In this document: in pieces, positions 55,696-63,799 of the stretch
Layout of the letters: each line of letters starts with the position of its first letter
Numbering within the stretch: position 1 is the first letter of the stretch
Assembly: GCA_003210055.1 (NCBI GenBank)
Contig: QCNS01000002.1
Coordinates: 1 to 64,000 of the forward strand
Length of the DNA: 64,000 nt
Reading direction: 5' to 3'
From: SAR116 cluster bacterium AG-426-I14
GTDB taxonomy: Bacteria; Pseudomonadota; Alphaproteobacteria; Puniceispirillales; Marisalimonadaceae
Translations under genes and position numbers: made by a program
Notes under the pieces: model-generated
The model's input: the letters and a program-made list of their open reading frames with translations, nothing else
Database searches by the model: none
Told to the model about the DNA's origin: nothing

Positions 55696-56679
55696 TTATT
55701 TGCACTCATCAGTACTTTTCTTAAAATTCAAATAACCTGTAGCAAAGTGTCTTTTGTCTTCAGTAAAATTTATAGCTAAATTTGTTTTACCTAAAATGAC
55801 TTCATCAAAAATTTTTTCTTTTTGAATATTACATATTAATTTTAGAAATTTATTATTTACGTACATTTTGTCTTTTTTTGATAAATCAAAAACCCAATAA
55901 GGTGGAAAAATAATAATGTTCAATTCTTTTTTGATTTTGTTTTTAATTTCCTTGATTTCATTTAACCAAAGTACTAGACGTTTATTTATTTCTGTTTCGT
56001 CTAAATTGCGAAATAGAACGAAAGTTTTTTTGTTATCAGGTAGATTTACTGAGAAATATTTACCAGTTAACAATCCTCTTAATAAAATTAAATCATAAAG
56101 AAAAGGTTTTGACATAATATTTGATAACTCATCAGATTTTAAAGGCACAAAGTTTTGCAGCTTCCATTTTTTTTGTAATCTAAAAACATCATTTCCATAA
56201 TTAAATGATAAAATAATTTTTTTTAAATTTATGTTTTTAACGATAACTTCATTAAGTGAATTTATTAATTTTGTAACTTGAAAGGGACCATTATTAGGGG
56301 CGGCAAATATGGAAATTTTTTTATTATTTGTAATTCTTTCAAGATCATGTTTTTTTAAACTTTTTTTATCCCAGTCTATTCCAAGAAACTGGCTATCACC
56401 AAAAGCATAAATTTCACTATCTTTATCAAAATTATTATAAATTTTACGAGAGAAGTTTTTTGAAATATTGTAATAAATTTTCTTATCTTTAAGTTTCACA
56501 CAAAATTTTGTTGAAGCAGGTAAATGAGTGTATAATTGATTATGTGCATATGGAATATAATTAAAACAACTTGCGAATGAAGAATCAAATTTTATAATTA
56601 CTAAAAACGTTATAATGAGTTTAAGAAAATGTTTAAAAACATAAGCTTTAAAAATATTAAAAATAATTCTAATCATCAA
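55696..56679 (-). CDS. Exported SGNH/GDSL-like protein
   Basis: About 327 residues. A hydrophobic segment at roughly 18-35 suggests export or anchoring. An SGNH block I-like motif is seen in IYAFGDSQFLGIDWD, and a block V-like DxxH in EDKRHFATGYL near the end; blocks II and III are not clear, so enzymatic activity is only suggested. Its ATG (56679, or 56676) lies 51 bases inside the divergent ferritin-like gene, so one of the two starts may be wrong, or they overlap truly. SGNH proteins are recurrent neighbours of carbamoyltransferase-DUF5989 gene pairs. Confidence 0.65.
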   Translation of the reverse strand: MMIRIIFNIFKAYVFKHFLKLIITFLVIIKFDSSFASCFNYIPYAHNQLYTHLPASTKFCVKLKDKKIYYNISKNFSRKIYNNFDKDSEIYAFGDSQFLGIDWDKKSLKKHDLERITNNKKISIFAAPNNGPFQVTKLINSLNEVIVKNINLKKIILSFNYGNDVFRLQKKWKLQNFVPLKSDELSNIMSKPFLYDLILLRGLLTGKYFSVNLPDNKKTFVLFRNLDETEINKRLVLWLNEIKEIKNKIKKELNIIIFPPYWVFDLSKKDKMYVNNKFLKLICNIQKEKIFDEVILGKTNLAINFTEDKRHFATGYLNFKKSTDECK

Positions 56680-57411
56680 GTGCTCGCCCTTCTTGATTTT
56701 TCATATGCTGAATATTCATCAGGCATTGAGATGCTTCAAGCAGCAAAATTATCTAAAAACTCTAAATTAGCCAGAGGTTTTATCGATCATAGTTTAGACG
56801 AGTTTAAACATACAGCGTTTTTTTTAAATTGTTTGAAGACAACTCTTAATAGTCAAAACCTTGAATTGCATTATAAGTTTGATACAAAAAATTTATATTA
56901 TCTTGGTTTTTTGAGTGAAAAAAAATTTCTTTTTGAAAAATTTGATTTATATAAATTTGCTACATTTGTTGGTATAAATGAAAAACAAGCATTATTACTT
57001 TTTAAAAAAATTCGTAAGTCTAATTTTTTGAAGGAAATAAGCGATCTAAAAAAATTAGACCAGATTATTGAAGAAGAAAAAAAGCATTTGAATGAAACTA
57101 AAAGCGATGATTTTTTTCATGATTATGATCAATTGATTTCTGATGAAGTAAAACATGTAAAACATGCAACAGAATTTTCAAAAAAATATTTTAACAACTT
57201 TAAAAGGCAATATTGGAATTGTAGTTTTTGGCTTGCAAATAAATTTAGACATTTTCTGGCAAGAAATAAATTTTTAAATAATTTATTCAATCTTCTTATT
57301 TCTTATTTAATCATAATCTTAAGCATTCCTTTTAAAGGGGCTCTAAAAATTAAAAACAGACAAGAGAATGACATAGATTTCTCTATTGAAAAATCAAGAC
57401 TAATTTTATGA
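56629..57411 (+). CDS. Ferritin-like di-iron protein, function unknown
   Basis: 260 residues with the metal-ligand pattern of a ferritin-like four-helix bundle: a Glu in AEYSSGIEML, then ExxH in LDEFKHTAFF, ExxH in EEEKKHLNE and ExxH in SDEVKHVKHA. The C-terminus has a hydrophobic segment (LFNLLISYLIIILSIPFKGA) that may anchor it to the membrane. I do not know a named family for it. Its TGA overlaps the ATG of the carbamoyltransferase by four bases, implying a functional link. Confidence 0.72.
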   Translation: MFKNISFKNIKNNSNHQVLALLDFSYAEYSSGIEMLQAAKLSKNSKLARGFIDHSLDEFKHTAFFLNCLKTTLNSQNLELHYKFDTKNLYYLGFLSEKKFLFEKFDLYKFATFVGINEKQALLLFKKIRKSNFLKEISDLKKLDQIIEEEKKHLNETKSDDFFHDYDQLISDEVKHVKHATEFSKKYFNNFKRQYWNCSFWLANKFRHFLARNKFLNNLFNLLISYLIIILSIPFKGALKIKNRQENDIDFSIEKSRLIL

Positions 57412-59114
57412 GTTATATAATAGGTATTAGTAGTTTTTATCACGATAGTTCAGTTGCTATAGTAAAAGACAATATATTAATAGATTATTTAAAAGAGGAA
57501 TCATTTACTAGAATTAAAGGTAGTAGTGTATTTCCTAAAAGATCACTATTATATCTTGTTAAAAAATATAATTTGACAAATTCAAAGATACAAGCCTGTA
57601 TTTTTTATGAAAAACCATTTTTATCTTGGTCCATTATTACTTTATTTTCTCTAAAAAAACCATTCGAAAGATGGAAAATATCTTCAAGTCAGTTTAAAAA
57701 ATTATGGTCTGGTTCACTTTCTTTTTCTACTCATACAAAAAAAATTTTAAATCTAGATGAAAACAAAAACTTATATGCACCTCATCACATGAGTCATGCT
57801 TTAACTGCAATCAGTTTTGATAAAAAAATAGAAAATAAAGATAGACTTATTTTTGTTATAGATGCAGTTGGGGATGGAGAAACTATTTCAATATTCAAAA
57901 ATAGTAATAATAAATTTAAAAAAATTTTTGTAGAAGAGTATCCCAATTCTCTAGGATTGTTCTATTCAGCAGTCACAGATTATCTTGGATATTCAGTTAA
58001 TGAGGGTGAATACAAAGTAATGGGTTTAGCTTCATATGGAACTCCCATATATAAAGATTATATTCTAGAAAATATAATTTCATGGAAAAATGAAAAATTA
58101 TTTTTTAACTTAAAATGGTTTGATTTTGATAAGAATCCTGAAAAGACTTATTCAAAGATATTTGAAGACTTCTTTGGTAAAATTCCTCATAAAAAACATT
58201 TTAGTAATATTAAAAGTTCAGAATTTAAAAGATTAGCCAATATAGCCGCCTCATTTCAAACAGCGTTAGAAGAAATTTTAAAAAAAATAGTATCTTGGGC
58301 GATTAAGAAAACTGGTATAACAAATGTATATTTTTCAGGAGGAGTTGCTCTAAATTCTCGAGCTATGCAAAAAATAGCAGAAATGGAAGTTGTAAAAAAA
58401 TTTACAATACCTCCTTCACCATCTGATACTGGCTCATCTATTGGTGCTGCAAGTTTTGGAAATTTTGTTTTAAATAAAAGATTTTTAAATCAAACATCAT
58501 TATTTTTTTCAAATAATTTTTTCTTTCCAAAAACGAATATTTTGTTGCAATTATTTGATGAAATAAAACATGATGATTTTTTTGGATATATATCTAGACT
58601 AATATCACAAAATCAATATGTATGTACATTCGTCGATGGAGCTGAAATAGGTCCAAGAGCTCTGGGACATAGGTCAATATTATGTTCAGCAAAAGAAATA
58701 TCTTTAAAAAATGACTTAAATAGAAATAAAAAAGGTAGAGAGCATTTTCGTCCAATGGCACCTATCGTTCAGAAGGAAAATTTATCTAGATACTTTTATA
58801 CGAAAAAAAAATATCAGCATAATTTAGAATGGATGGGAATGACTTTGAATTGTAAGGAATTAACTTTGAAACACTATCCGTCATGTATTCATGTTGATAA
58901 AACATCAAGGGTTCAAGTTGTTTCTAATAAAAATCTATTTATTTATAAACTTTTAAATAAGTTAAAAAAATATAACCATGAACTTATTTTAAATACATCT
59001 TTTAATTTTGCAGGTGATCCAATTGTTTTTGACTACATAGACTGCTACACTGCCATGAAAAAAATGGGATTAAATTACTTGGTTACGGAAAACAAAATTT
59101 TTGTCATAAAATGA
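57408..59114 (+). CDS. Carbamoyltransferase (NodU/TobZ/HypF-C family)
   Basis: 568-residue O-carbamoyltransferase that uses carbamoyl phosphate and ATP. N-terminal Kae1-like domain: IGISSFYHDSSVAIVKD and YAPHHMSHALTA (metal His), DAVGDGETISIF, GEYKVMGLASYG and VYFSGGVALNSRAM. C-terminal YrdC-like carbamoyltransferase domain: FVDGAEIGPRALGHRSILC, NRNKKGREHFRPMAP and LNTSFNFAGDPIV. Substrate unknown. Sits between the ferritin-like gene and a DUF5989-like peptide, each with four-base overlaps. Confidence 0.92.
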   Translation: MSYIIGISSFYHDSSVAIVKDNILIDYLKEESFTRIKGSSVFPKRSLLYLVKKYNLTNSKIQACIFYEKPFLSWSIITLFSLKKPFERWKISSSQFKKLWSGSLSFSTHTKKILNLDENKNLYAPHHMSHALTAISFDKKIENKDRLIFVIDAVGDGETISIFKNSNNKFKKIFVEEYPNSLGLFYSAVTDYLGYSVNEGEYKVMGLASYGTPIYKDYILENIISWKNEKLFFNLKWFDFDKNPEKTYSKIFEDFFGKIPHKKHFSNIKSSEFKRLANIAASFQTALEEILKKIVSWAIKKTGITNVYFSGGVALNSRAMQKIAEMEVVKKFTIPPSPSDTGSSIGAASFGNFVLNKRFLNQTSLFFSNNFFFPKTNILLQLFDEIKHDDFFGYISRLISQNQYVCTFVDGAEIGPRALGHRSILCSAKEISLKNDLNRNKKGREHFRPMAPIVQKENLSRYFYTKKKYQHNLEWMGMTLNCKELTLKHYPSCIHVDKTSRVQVVSNKNLFIYKLLNKLKKYNHELILNTSFNFAGDPIVFDYIDCYTAMKKMGLNYLVTENKIFVIK

Positions 59115-59272
59115 AGCCTTTCAAAATTATTTTTAAGATATTTCGAGATATAAATAAATCTACAAACTTGACACAAGCTATTTTAGTTTTGATAATCTGT
59201 GTGATAGGATTATTAGCTTTGCTAATTTCTGCAATAAAGGTTTTTTTGCCATTTACCTATATTGCATTTTAG
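59111..59272 (+). CDS. DUF5989-like small membrane protein
   Basis: 53 residues, one transmembrane helix: MKPFKIIFKIFRDINKSTNL, then a hydrophobic segment (ILVLIICVIGLLALLISAI) and the short tail KVFLPFTYIAF. The ATG overlaps the carbamoyltransferase TGA (ATGA), which supports translation by coupling. The layout (basic amphipathic start, single helix, aromatic PFxYxxF-like end) is that of DUF5989 proteins, which are commonly encoded next to NodU-type carbamoyltransferases. Easy to miss because of its size. Confidence 0.8.
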   Translation: MKPFKIIFKIFRDINKSTNLTQAILVLIICVIGLLALLISAIKVFLPFTYIAF

Positions 59273-59293
59273 CATCAAATGTAGGTAAGGGTA

Positions 59294-61441
59294 ATGAAAT
59301 TATTTGAGTACATATTTATAGTATTTATTTTATTTCTCTCATTAGTCTCGAAAACTTATGGATTAGAGAATAATTTAAACCTACAATTAAAAAATGCTAC
59401 TCCTGGGTGTGAATTTCTGTTTAAATCATATTTCCCAAAGTTTTTGAATACTAAAAATAATTTAAAAATTTTCAAATTAGATAAATCTATTTCAGGAGTT
59501 TCTTTTTCTAAAACAGAAGATTTAGATTTAACTGCCCAAATAACTGTCAAAAAAGGAAAGGCTGCAAACTCTCCAACATTAACTCTGTTTTTTGCCCTAG
59601 AAAAAAATAAAAAAATTGGAAATTTTATTATTCCAGATGCTCGTCAAAAGTTATGTAGAGGTAACTTTTCAATCATAGATTCTCAGACTATTATGGTAAA
59701 TAAGGGTATTTCCAAGTCAGATTCACAAAAGCAAAATCGAAAAGAACCTCAAATAAAAATACCAAATAATATCTTTAAAAAAACTATTGAAGAAGGCGTG
59801 GCAAAAACAAAAGATGGCACTGTTCAATTATTAGACCAAACAGTTAAAAAGATAATAGATGAAAAAGGAATAAAGTTAATTGACGAAAAGAGGAAAAGGA
59901 TTGAAGAAGAACAGAAGAAAATACGTGAAAAACAAAAAGCAAGAAGAATAGCTGAAGAAAAGAAGAAAATAATTGAAAAGCAAAAAGCAAAAAAGTTAGC
60001 CGAAGCAAAGGCAAAAAAACGTGCTGAACAAAAAGCAAAAAAGTTAGCCGAAGCAAAGGCAAAAAAACGTGCTGAAGAAAAAATAAAAAAAATCAAAAGT
60101 AAATCTAGAGATTATAAATTAATTGCGAAAGATCTTTATAAGGATATTGATATGTATGTAAAATCAGGCGCTGAAATTGATTTGTTAAAGCTAGCAGATT
60201 TTTATTCTATTCGTCCTGAATTAAATAAAACATGGAATCTAACTGATATTAAAAATTTTGAAAATCTTAATAACTTCATGATAAAAAATAAAGATTTTGT
60301 TGAGTTTCAATTAAATCAAAACCAAAAAAGACAAAAACTTCTTAATATAAAGTTACAAAAAATTAATACCTTTCTTGACGCAAACAAACCTCTTTTGAAA
60401 AAAATTATTAGAGATAATTTTGGAACTAAAATTAGTAAAGAGGGTGTAAATTTGCTTAAGTTGATTGAGACATCTAATGACTTAAATTCAATGAAAAAAA
60501 TTAAATCAAATTTAGAAAATTTACTAAAAATGGCAAATGTTTCGCCAATTTACCCTAATAAAAAAAATGAAACAGTTAAATCTTCAGAAACTTCTAAAGA
60601 GCAAAAAAGTGAAATTAAATCAGAGATAAAAAATAATAATACGGAAGCTTCTCAAGAGACTAAAATGCTAGAGCCAAAAAATAATGAAAAAATAAACCAA
60701 GAGCTTGAAGTTAAAGCAGAAATTGAAAATGAGGATTCAGGTTTTTTTGAAATAATATTTGGTTCAATAATAGATTTTTTTGCTTATATCTACAATTTCA
60801 TTGCAGATATATTTGTTAGCATCTTTAACTTTATAGGATATGTATTTGGAGGTATTTTCAATTTTATAGCTGATATATTTGGAGGTGTCTTTAACTTTAT
60901 AGGATATGTATTTGGAGGTATTTTCAATTTTATAGCTGATATATTTGGAGGTGTCTTTAACTTTATAGGATATGTATTTGGAGGTATTTTCAATTTTATA
61001 GCTGATATATTTGGAGGTGTCTTTAATTTTGTTACAAGTATATTTACTGGTGATAAATCACAGACATATGTGTTCAATGGAAGTGAAATGGAAAAAAATT
61101 TAAAGAAATATACTTTATCAAGAGGACCAATGGATGAATTTAGTTGTGCCATGACTGGATTAATATTTAGTAAGGAGGTTCTCATGAAAATTAAATCTAA
61201 TGAAACTCCTAATATAAATGAATTAAAAGGAACTACTCCAACTACAATTGAAGTCTCTAAAGACAAAATTTTATGGAGAGATTTAGATGAAGAAACAAAA
61301 ATAAATAATAATAAAATTGTTTTAAAAGGTGTAAAAAATAGTTCTATTCAATTTGAATTAATTACTATTGATGATAATATTAATTTAAAATTTAAAGAAA
61401 AAAAACTCACTTGTTTGTTTCCATTTAAAAAAGTTAGTTAA
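59294..61441 (+). CDS. Exported 715-residue repeat protein
   Basis: Family not recognised. Signal peptide residues 1-23; a globular part with Cys at about 39 and 127; a K/A/E-rich coiled coil at about 165-270 containing two perfect 16-residue repeats (QKAKKLAEAKAKKRAE, residues 230-261); a helical part to about 430; an acidic linker; a hydrophobic Gly/Phe repeat domain at about 490-590 with three identical 22-residue units (512-577); and a C-terminal domain with two Cys. The hydrophobic repeats could insert in or bind a membrane. It begins 21 bases after the DUF5989-like gene, so it may belong to the same transcript. Confidence 0.78.
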   Translation: MKLFEYIFIVFILFLSLVSKTYGLENNLNLQLKNATPGCEFLFKSYFPKFLNTKNNLKIFKLDKSISGVSFSKTEDLDLTAQITVKKGKAANSPTLTLFFALEKNKKIGNFIIPDARQKLCRGNFSIIDSQTIMVNKGISKSDSQKQNRKEPQIKIPNNIFKKTIEEGVAKTKDGTVQLLDQTVKKIIDEKGIKLIDEKRKRIEEEQKKIREKQKARRIAEEKKKIIEKQKAKKLAEAKAKKRAEQKAKKLAEAKAKKRAEEKIKKIKSKSRDYKLIAKDLYKDIDMYVKSGAEIDLLKLADFYSIRPELNKTWNLTDIKNFENLNNFMIKNKDFVEFQLNQNQKRQKLLNIKLQKINTFLDANKPLLKKIIRDNFGTKISKEGVNLLKLIETSNDLNSMKKIKSNLENLLKMANVSPIYPNKKNETVKSSETSKEQKSEIKSEIKNNNTEASQETKMLEPKNNEKINQELEVKAEIENEDSGFFEIIFGSIIDFFAYIYNFIADIFVSIFNFIGYVFGGIFNFIADIFGGVFNFIGYVFGGIFNFIADIFGGVFNFIGYVFGGIFNFIADIFGGVFNFVTSIFTGDKSQTYVFNGSEMEKNLKKYTLSRGPMDEFSCAMTGLIFSKEVLMKIKSNETPNINELKGTTPTTIEVSKDKILWRDLDEETKINNNKIVLKGVKNSSIQFELITIDDNINLKFKEKKLTCLFPFKKVS
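59981..60076 (+). repeat. Two perfect 48-base tandem repeats
   Basis: Units 59981-60028 and 60029-60076 are identical base for base and encode the 16-residue Lys/Ala coiled-coil unit of the 715-residue protein. Confidence 0.9.
60827..61024 (+). repeat. Three perfect 66-base tandem repeats
   Basis: Units 60827-60892, 60893-60958 and 60959-61024 are identical, including third codon positions. Each encodes 22 residues made of two similar 11-residue halves, NFIGYVFGGIF and NFIADIFGGVF. A diverged half-unit precedes them. No spacers occur between copies, so this is not a CRISPR array. Confidence 0.93.
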
Positions 61442-61445
61442 TATT

Positions 61446-62978
61446 ATGAAAAATGAAAATGCTTCATTATATTTTGTTGATAGTCACAAGACTAATAATA
61501 AAACGGCCTTTATTGAGTATTCAGAGAAAAAAAGAACTTTAAGTTATTCAAGTCTATACAATCAATCTTCAAAAATTAATGACTTATTAATTAAAAATAA
61601 TATTCAAAGGGAAGATAGAGTTGCTTTATTAATGTTAGATGTAATAGAGTTTCCTGTCATTTTTTGGGGTTGTTTAAAATCCAACGTTGTCCCGGTTCCA
61701 ATTAATACTCTTCTATCGAAAGATATTGTCGAATCTATTCTGGATGATAGTAGAGCAAAAGCCATTTTTATTTCATCAGAACTTTTGTCTCCATTAAAAG
61801 ATATTCTTACTAAAAGTAAACTTTTGAAAAAGGTGTTTGTAGTTGGTGAATCAGATGATGATTTTTTGAGTTTTGAAAATGAATTAGTAAGATGTAATTT
61901 TTCAGAAACCACTCATGTAATAAAAGATGAAGTTGCCTTTTGGTTATATTCGTCTGGATCAACTGGAAAGCCAAAAGGTGTTAAACATGTTCATGGTAGT
62001 TTGCAAATAACTTATGATACCTATGCTAAACAAGTTCTTGGTATTCAACAAAATGATATTGTTTTTTCAGTAGCTAAATTGTTTTTTGCCTATGGCCTTG
62101 GTAATGCAATGACTTTTCCAATGTCAGTTGGTGCAACTACTGTTTTACTTCCCACAAGACCAACACCTCAAATTGTAAATGAAATCTTAAAAGAATATAA
62201 AATTACAATTTTTTATGCTGTTCCAACGATTTTTGCAGCTCTGATCGAACATTTAAACGGTAACTGGAGTGAAGAAAATTATACACTTAGGTTATCTGTT
62301 TCAGCAGGTGAAGCGCTTCCTAAGAAAATTGGTGAAGAATGGAAATTACTCACGAATACAGAAATCCTCGATGGAATTGGTTCTACAGAAATGCTACATA
62401 TTTTTATTTCGAATCATCCAAATGATATTGAATATGGTACAACTGGAAAAGCAGTTCCAGGATATGAGTTAAAGTTAGTTGATGAAAACGATAAATTAGT
62501 CGAAGAAGATGAAATAGGGGAACTTTTAGTTAATGGTGCCTCTTCAGCTGAAGGTTATTGGAACTTAAGGGATAAAACCAGAAAAACATTTGAGGGTGAA
62601 TGGACAAGAACTGGTGATAAATATATTAGACAAAAAAATGGAAATTATGTTTATTGTGGAAGAACTGATGATATGTTCAAAGTTAGTGGAATTTGGGTAT
62701 CACCATTTGAAGTTGAACAGGCTGTCGCAAGTCATCCAAAAATTTTAGAAGCTGCTGTTGTACCAGAAATTGATAAGGAAGGATTGGTTAAATCTAAAGC
62801 TTTTGTTATTTTAAAAGAAAAATCTCCTGAAAAACAAAATTTGGAAGTTTTAAAAGACGAGATTAAAGAATACGTTAAAGAAAAAATTGGTTTGTGGAAA
62901 TATCCAAGAAATATTGTTGTTGTTGAAGATTTACCTAAAACTGCTACAGGAAAAATCCAAAGGTTCAAACTGAGATAA
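61446..62978 (+). CDS. Benzoate-CoA ligase family AMP-dependent synthetase
   Basis: 510-residue acyl-adenylate-forming enzyme. Phosphate loop YSSGSTGKPKGVKHVHGSL, the benzoate-ligase-like FFAYGLGNAMTFPMSVGAT, DGIGSTEMLHIFISN, TGDKYIRQKNGNYVYCGRTDDMFKVSGIWVSP in blocks, and the catalytic Lys in PKTATGKIQRFKL. The HVHGS and GSTEMLHIFISN segments are those of benzoate-CoA ligases (BadA/BclA) rather than acetyl-CoA synthetases. With boxC two genes downstream, benzoate or a close aromatic acid is the likely substrate. Starts five bases after the repeat-protein gene. Confidence 0.87.
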   Translation: MKNENASLYFVDSHKTNNKTAFIEYSEKKRTLSYSSLYNQSSKINDLLIKNNIQREDRVALLMLDVIEFPVIFWGCLKSNVVPVPINTLLSKDIVESILDDSRAKAIFISSELLSPLKDILTKSKLLKKVFVVGESDDDFLSFENELVRCNFSETTHVIKDEVAFWLYSSGSTGKPKGVKHVHGSLQITYDTYAKQVLGIQQNDIVFSVAKLFFAYGLGNAMTFPMSVGATTVLLPTRPTPQIVNEILKEYKITIFYAVPTIFAALIEHLNGNWSEENYTLRLSVSAGEALPKKIGEEWKLLTNTEILDGIGSTEMLHIFISNHPNDIEYGTTGKAVPGYELKLVDENDKLVEEDEIGELLVNGASSAEGYWNLRDKTRKTFEGEWTRTGDKYIRQKNGNYVYCGRTDDMFKVSGIWVSPFEVEQAVASHPKILEAAVVPEIDKEGLVKSKAFVILKEKSPEKQNLEVLKDEIKEYVKEKIGLWKYPRNIVVVEDLPKTATGKIQRFKLR

Positions 62979-62989
62979 ATTTTTATAAA

Positions 62990-63787
62990 ATGAGTTCTGA
63001 AATAAAAAGTTCATACTTTTTTAAAAAAATATATGACTATAAAATTGAGTTTAAAGTTATAGGTGAATTAAAATCTGAATTGCCGACTATCATTCTCCTG
63101 CACGAAGGTTTAGGCTCTTTATCAATGTGGAAAGGGTTACCAGAGAAAATAAATAATGCCACAAATTGTAATATTGTTGTTTATTCAAGAGCAGGTTATG
63201 GAAAATCTTCATCTGTAAAATTACCAAGACCACTCAATTATATGTCAATTGAAGCAGAAAAATACTTACCTGAAATTATAAGACAACTTAATTTAAAAAA
63301 GTTTTTTTTACTAGGGCATAGTGACGGTGGCACTATTGCTGCATTATACTCCTCTATAGAAAATAATAATGATAATCATCTTGGGACAATTTTAATTGCA
63401 CCCCATTTTTTCATAGAAGACTTTAATTTAAGATCAATTGAGAAAATTGAAGTAGAATATCAATCTGGAAACTTTAGAAAAAGACTATCAAAATATCATT
63501 CAGATGTAGATAATGCTTTTTATGGATGGAGTAAGGCGTGGTTAGATCCAAATTTTTATAAATGGGACATTACAAAAGAATTAAGAAACATAAATGTTCC
63601 AGTCTTAGGTATTCAAGGGAATACGGACCCCTACGGTTCAGTAAATCAGCTTAAAAGTTTAGAAAAAAAATTGAGCACGAAATTCTATAAACTTATACTT
63701 GACCAATGTGGTCATAATCCACTATTTGAAAAAACAGAAGAAACTATTGAAGTGTTAAGAAAATTTATTTATGAATATAGAAAGTAA
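62990..63787 (+). CDS. Alpha/beta hydrolase associated with the box cluster
   Basis: 265-residue alpha/beta hydrolase. Oxyanion loop LLHEGLGSLSMWKGLP, YSRAGYGKSS, nucleophile elbow LGHSDGGTIAAL (Ser near 111), acid in GNTDPYG and the catalytic His in DQCGHNPLFE. Hydrolases of this kind occur in box clusters between the ligase and boxC, perhaps as a thioesterase or ring-product hydrolase; the role is not proven. Eleven bases after the ligase gene and 12 before boxC. Confidence 0.85.
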   Translation: MSSEIKSSYFFKKIYDYKIEFKVIGELKSELPTIILLHEGLGSLSMWKGLPEKINNATNCNIVVYSRAGYGKSSSVKLPRPLNYMSIEAEKYLPEIIRQLNLKKFFLLGHSDGGTIAALYSSIENNNDNHLGTILIAPHFFIEDFNLRSIEKIEVEYQSGNFRKRLSKYHSDVDNAFYGWSKAWLDPNFYKWDITKELRNINVPVLGIQGNTDPYGSVNQLKSLEKKLSTKFYKLILDQCGHNPLFEKTEETIEVLRKFIYEYRK

Positions 63788-63799
63788 AAAGAGTATTTA

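Noticed and set aside
59824-60096. Phe/Ala/Ser-rich antisense frames
   Set aside because: Mirror of the Lys/Ala/Glu-rich coiled coil; low-complexity shadows.
60827-61024. Possible CRISPR-like array
   Set aside because: The three repeats are directly adjacent with no variable spacers, lie in frame within a gene, and no cas genes are present.
60790-61266. 158-residue antisense frame with repeated KLKTPPNISAI units
   Set aside because: It is the reverse-strand shadow of the 66-base repeats in the 715-residue exported protein; no ribosome-binding site and the plus-strand gene is clearly coding.
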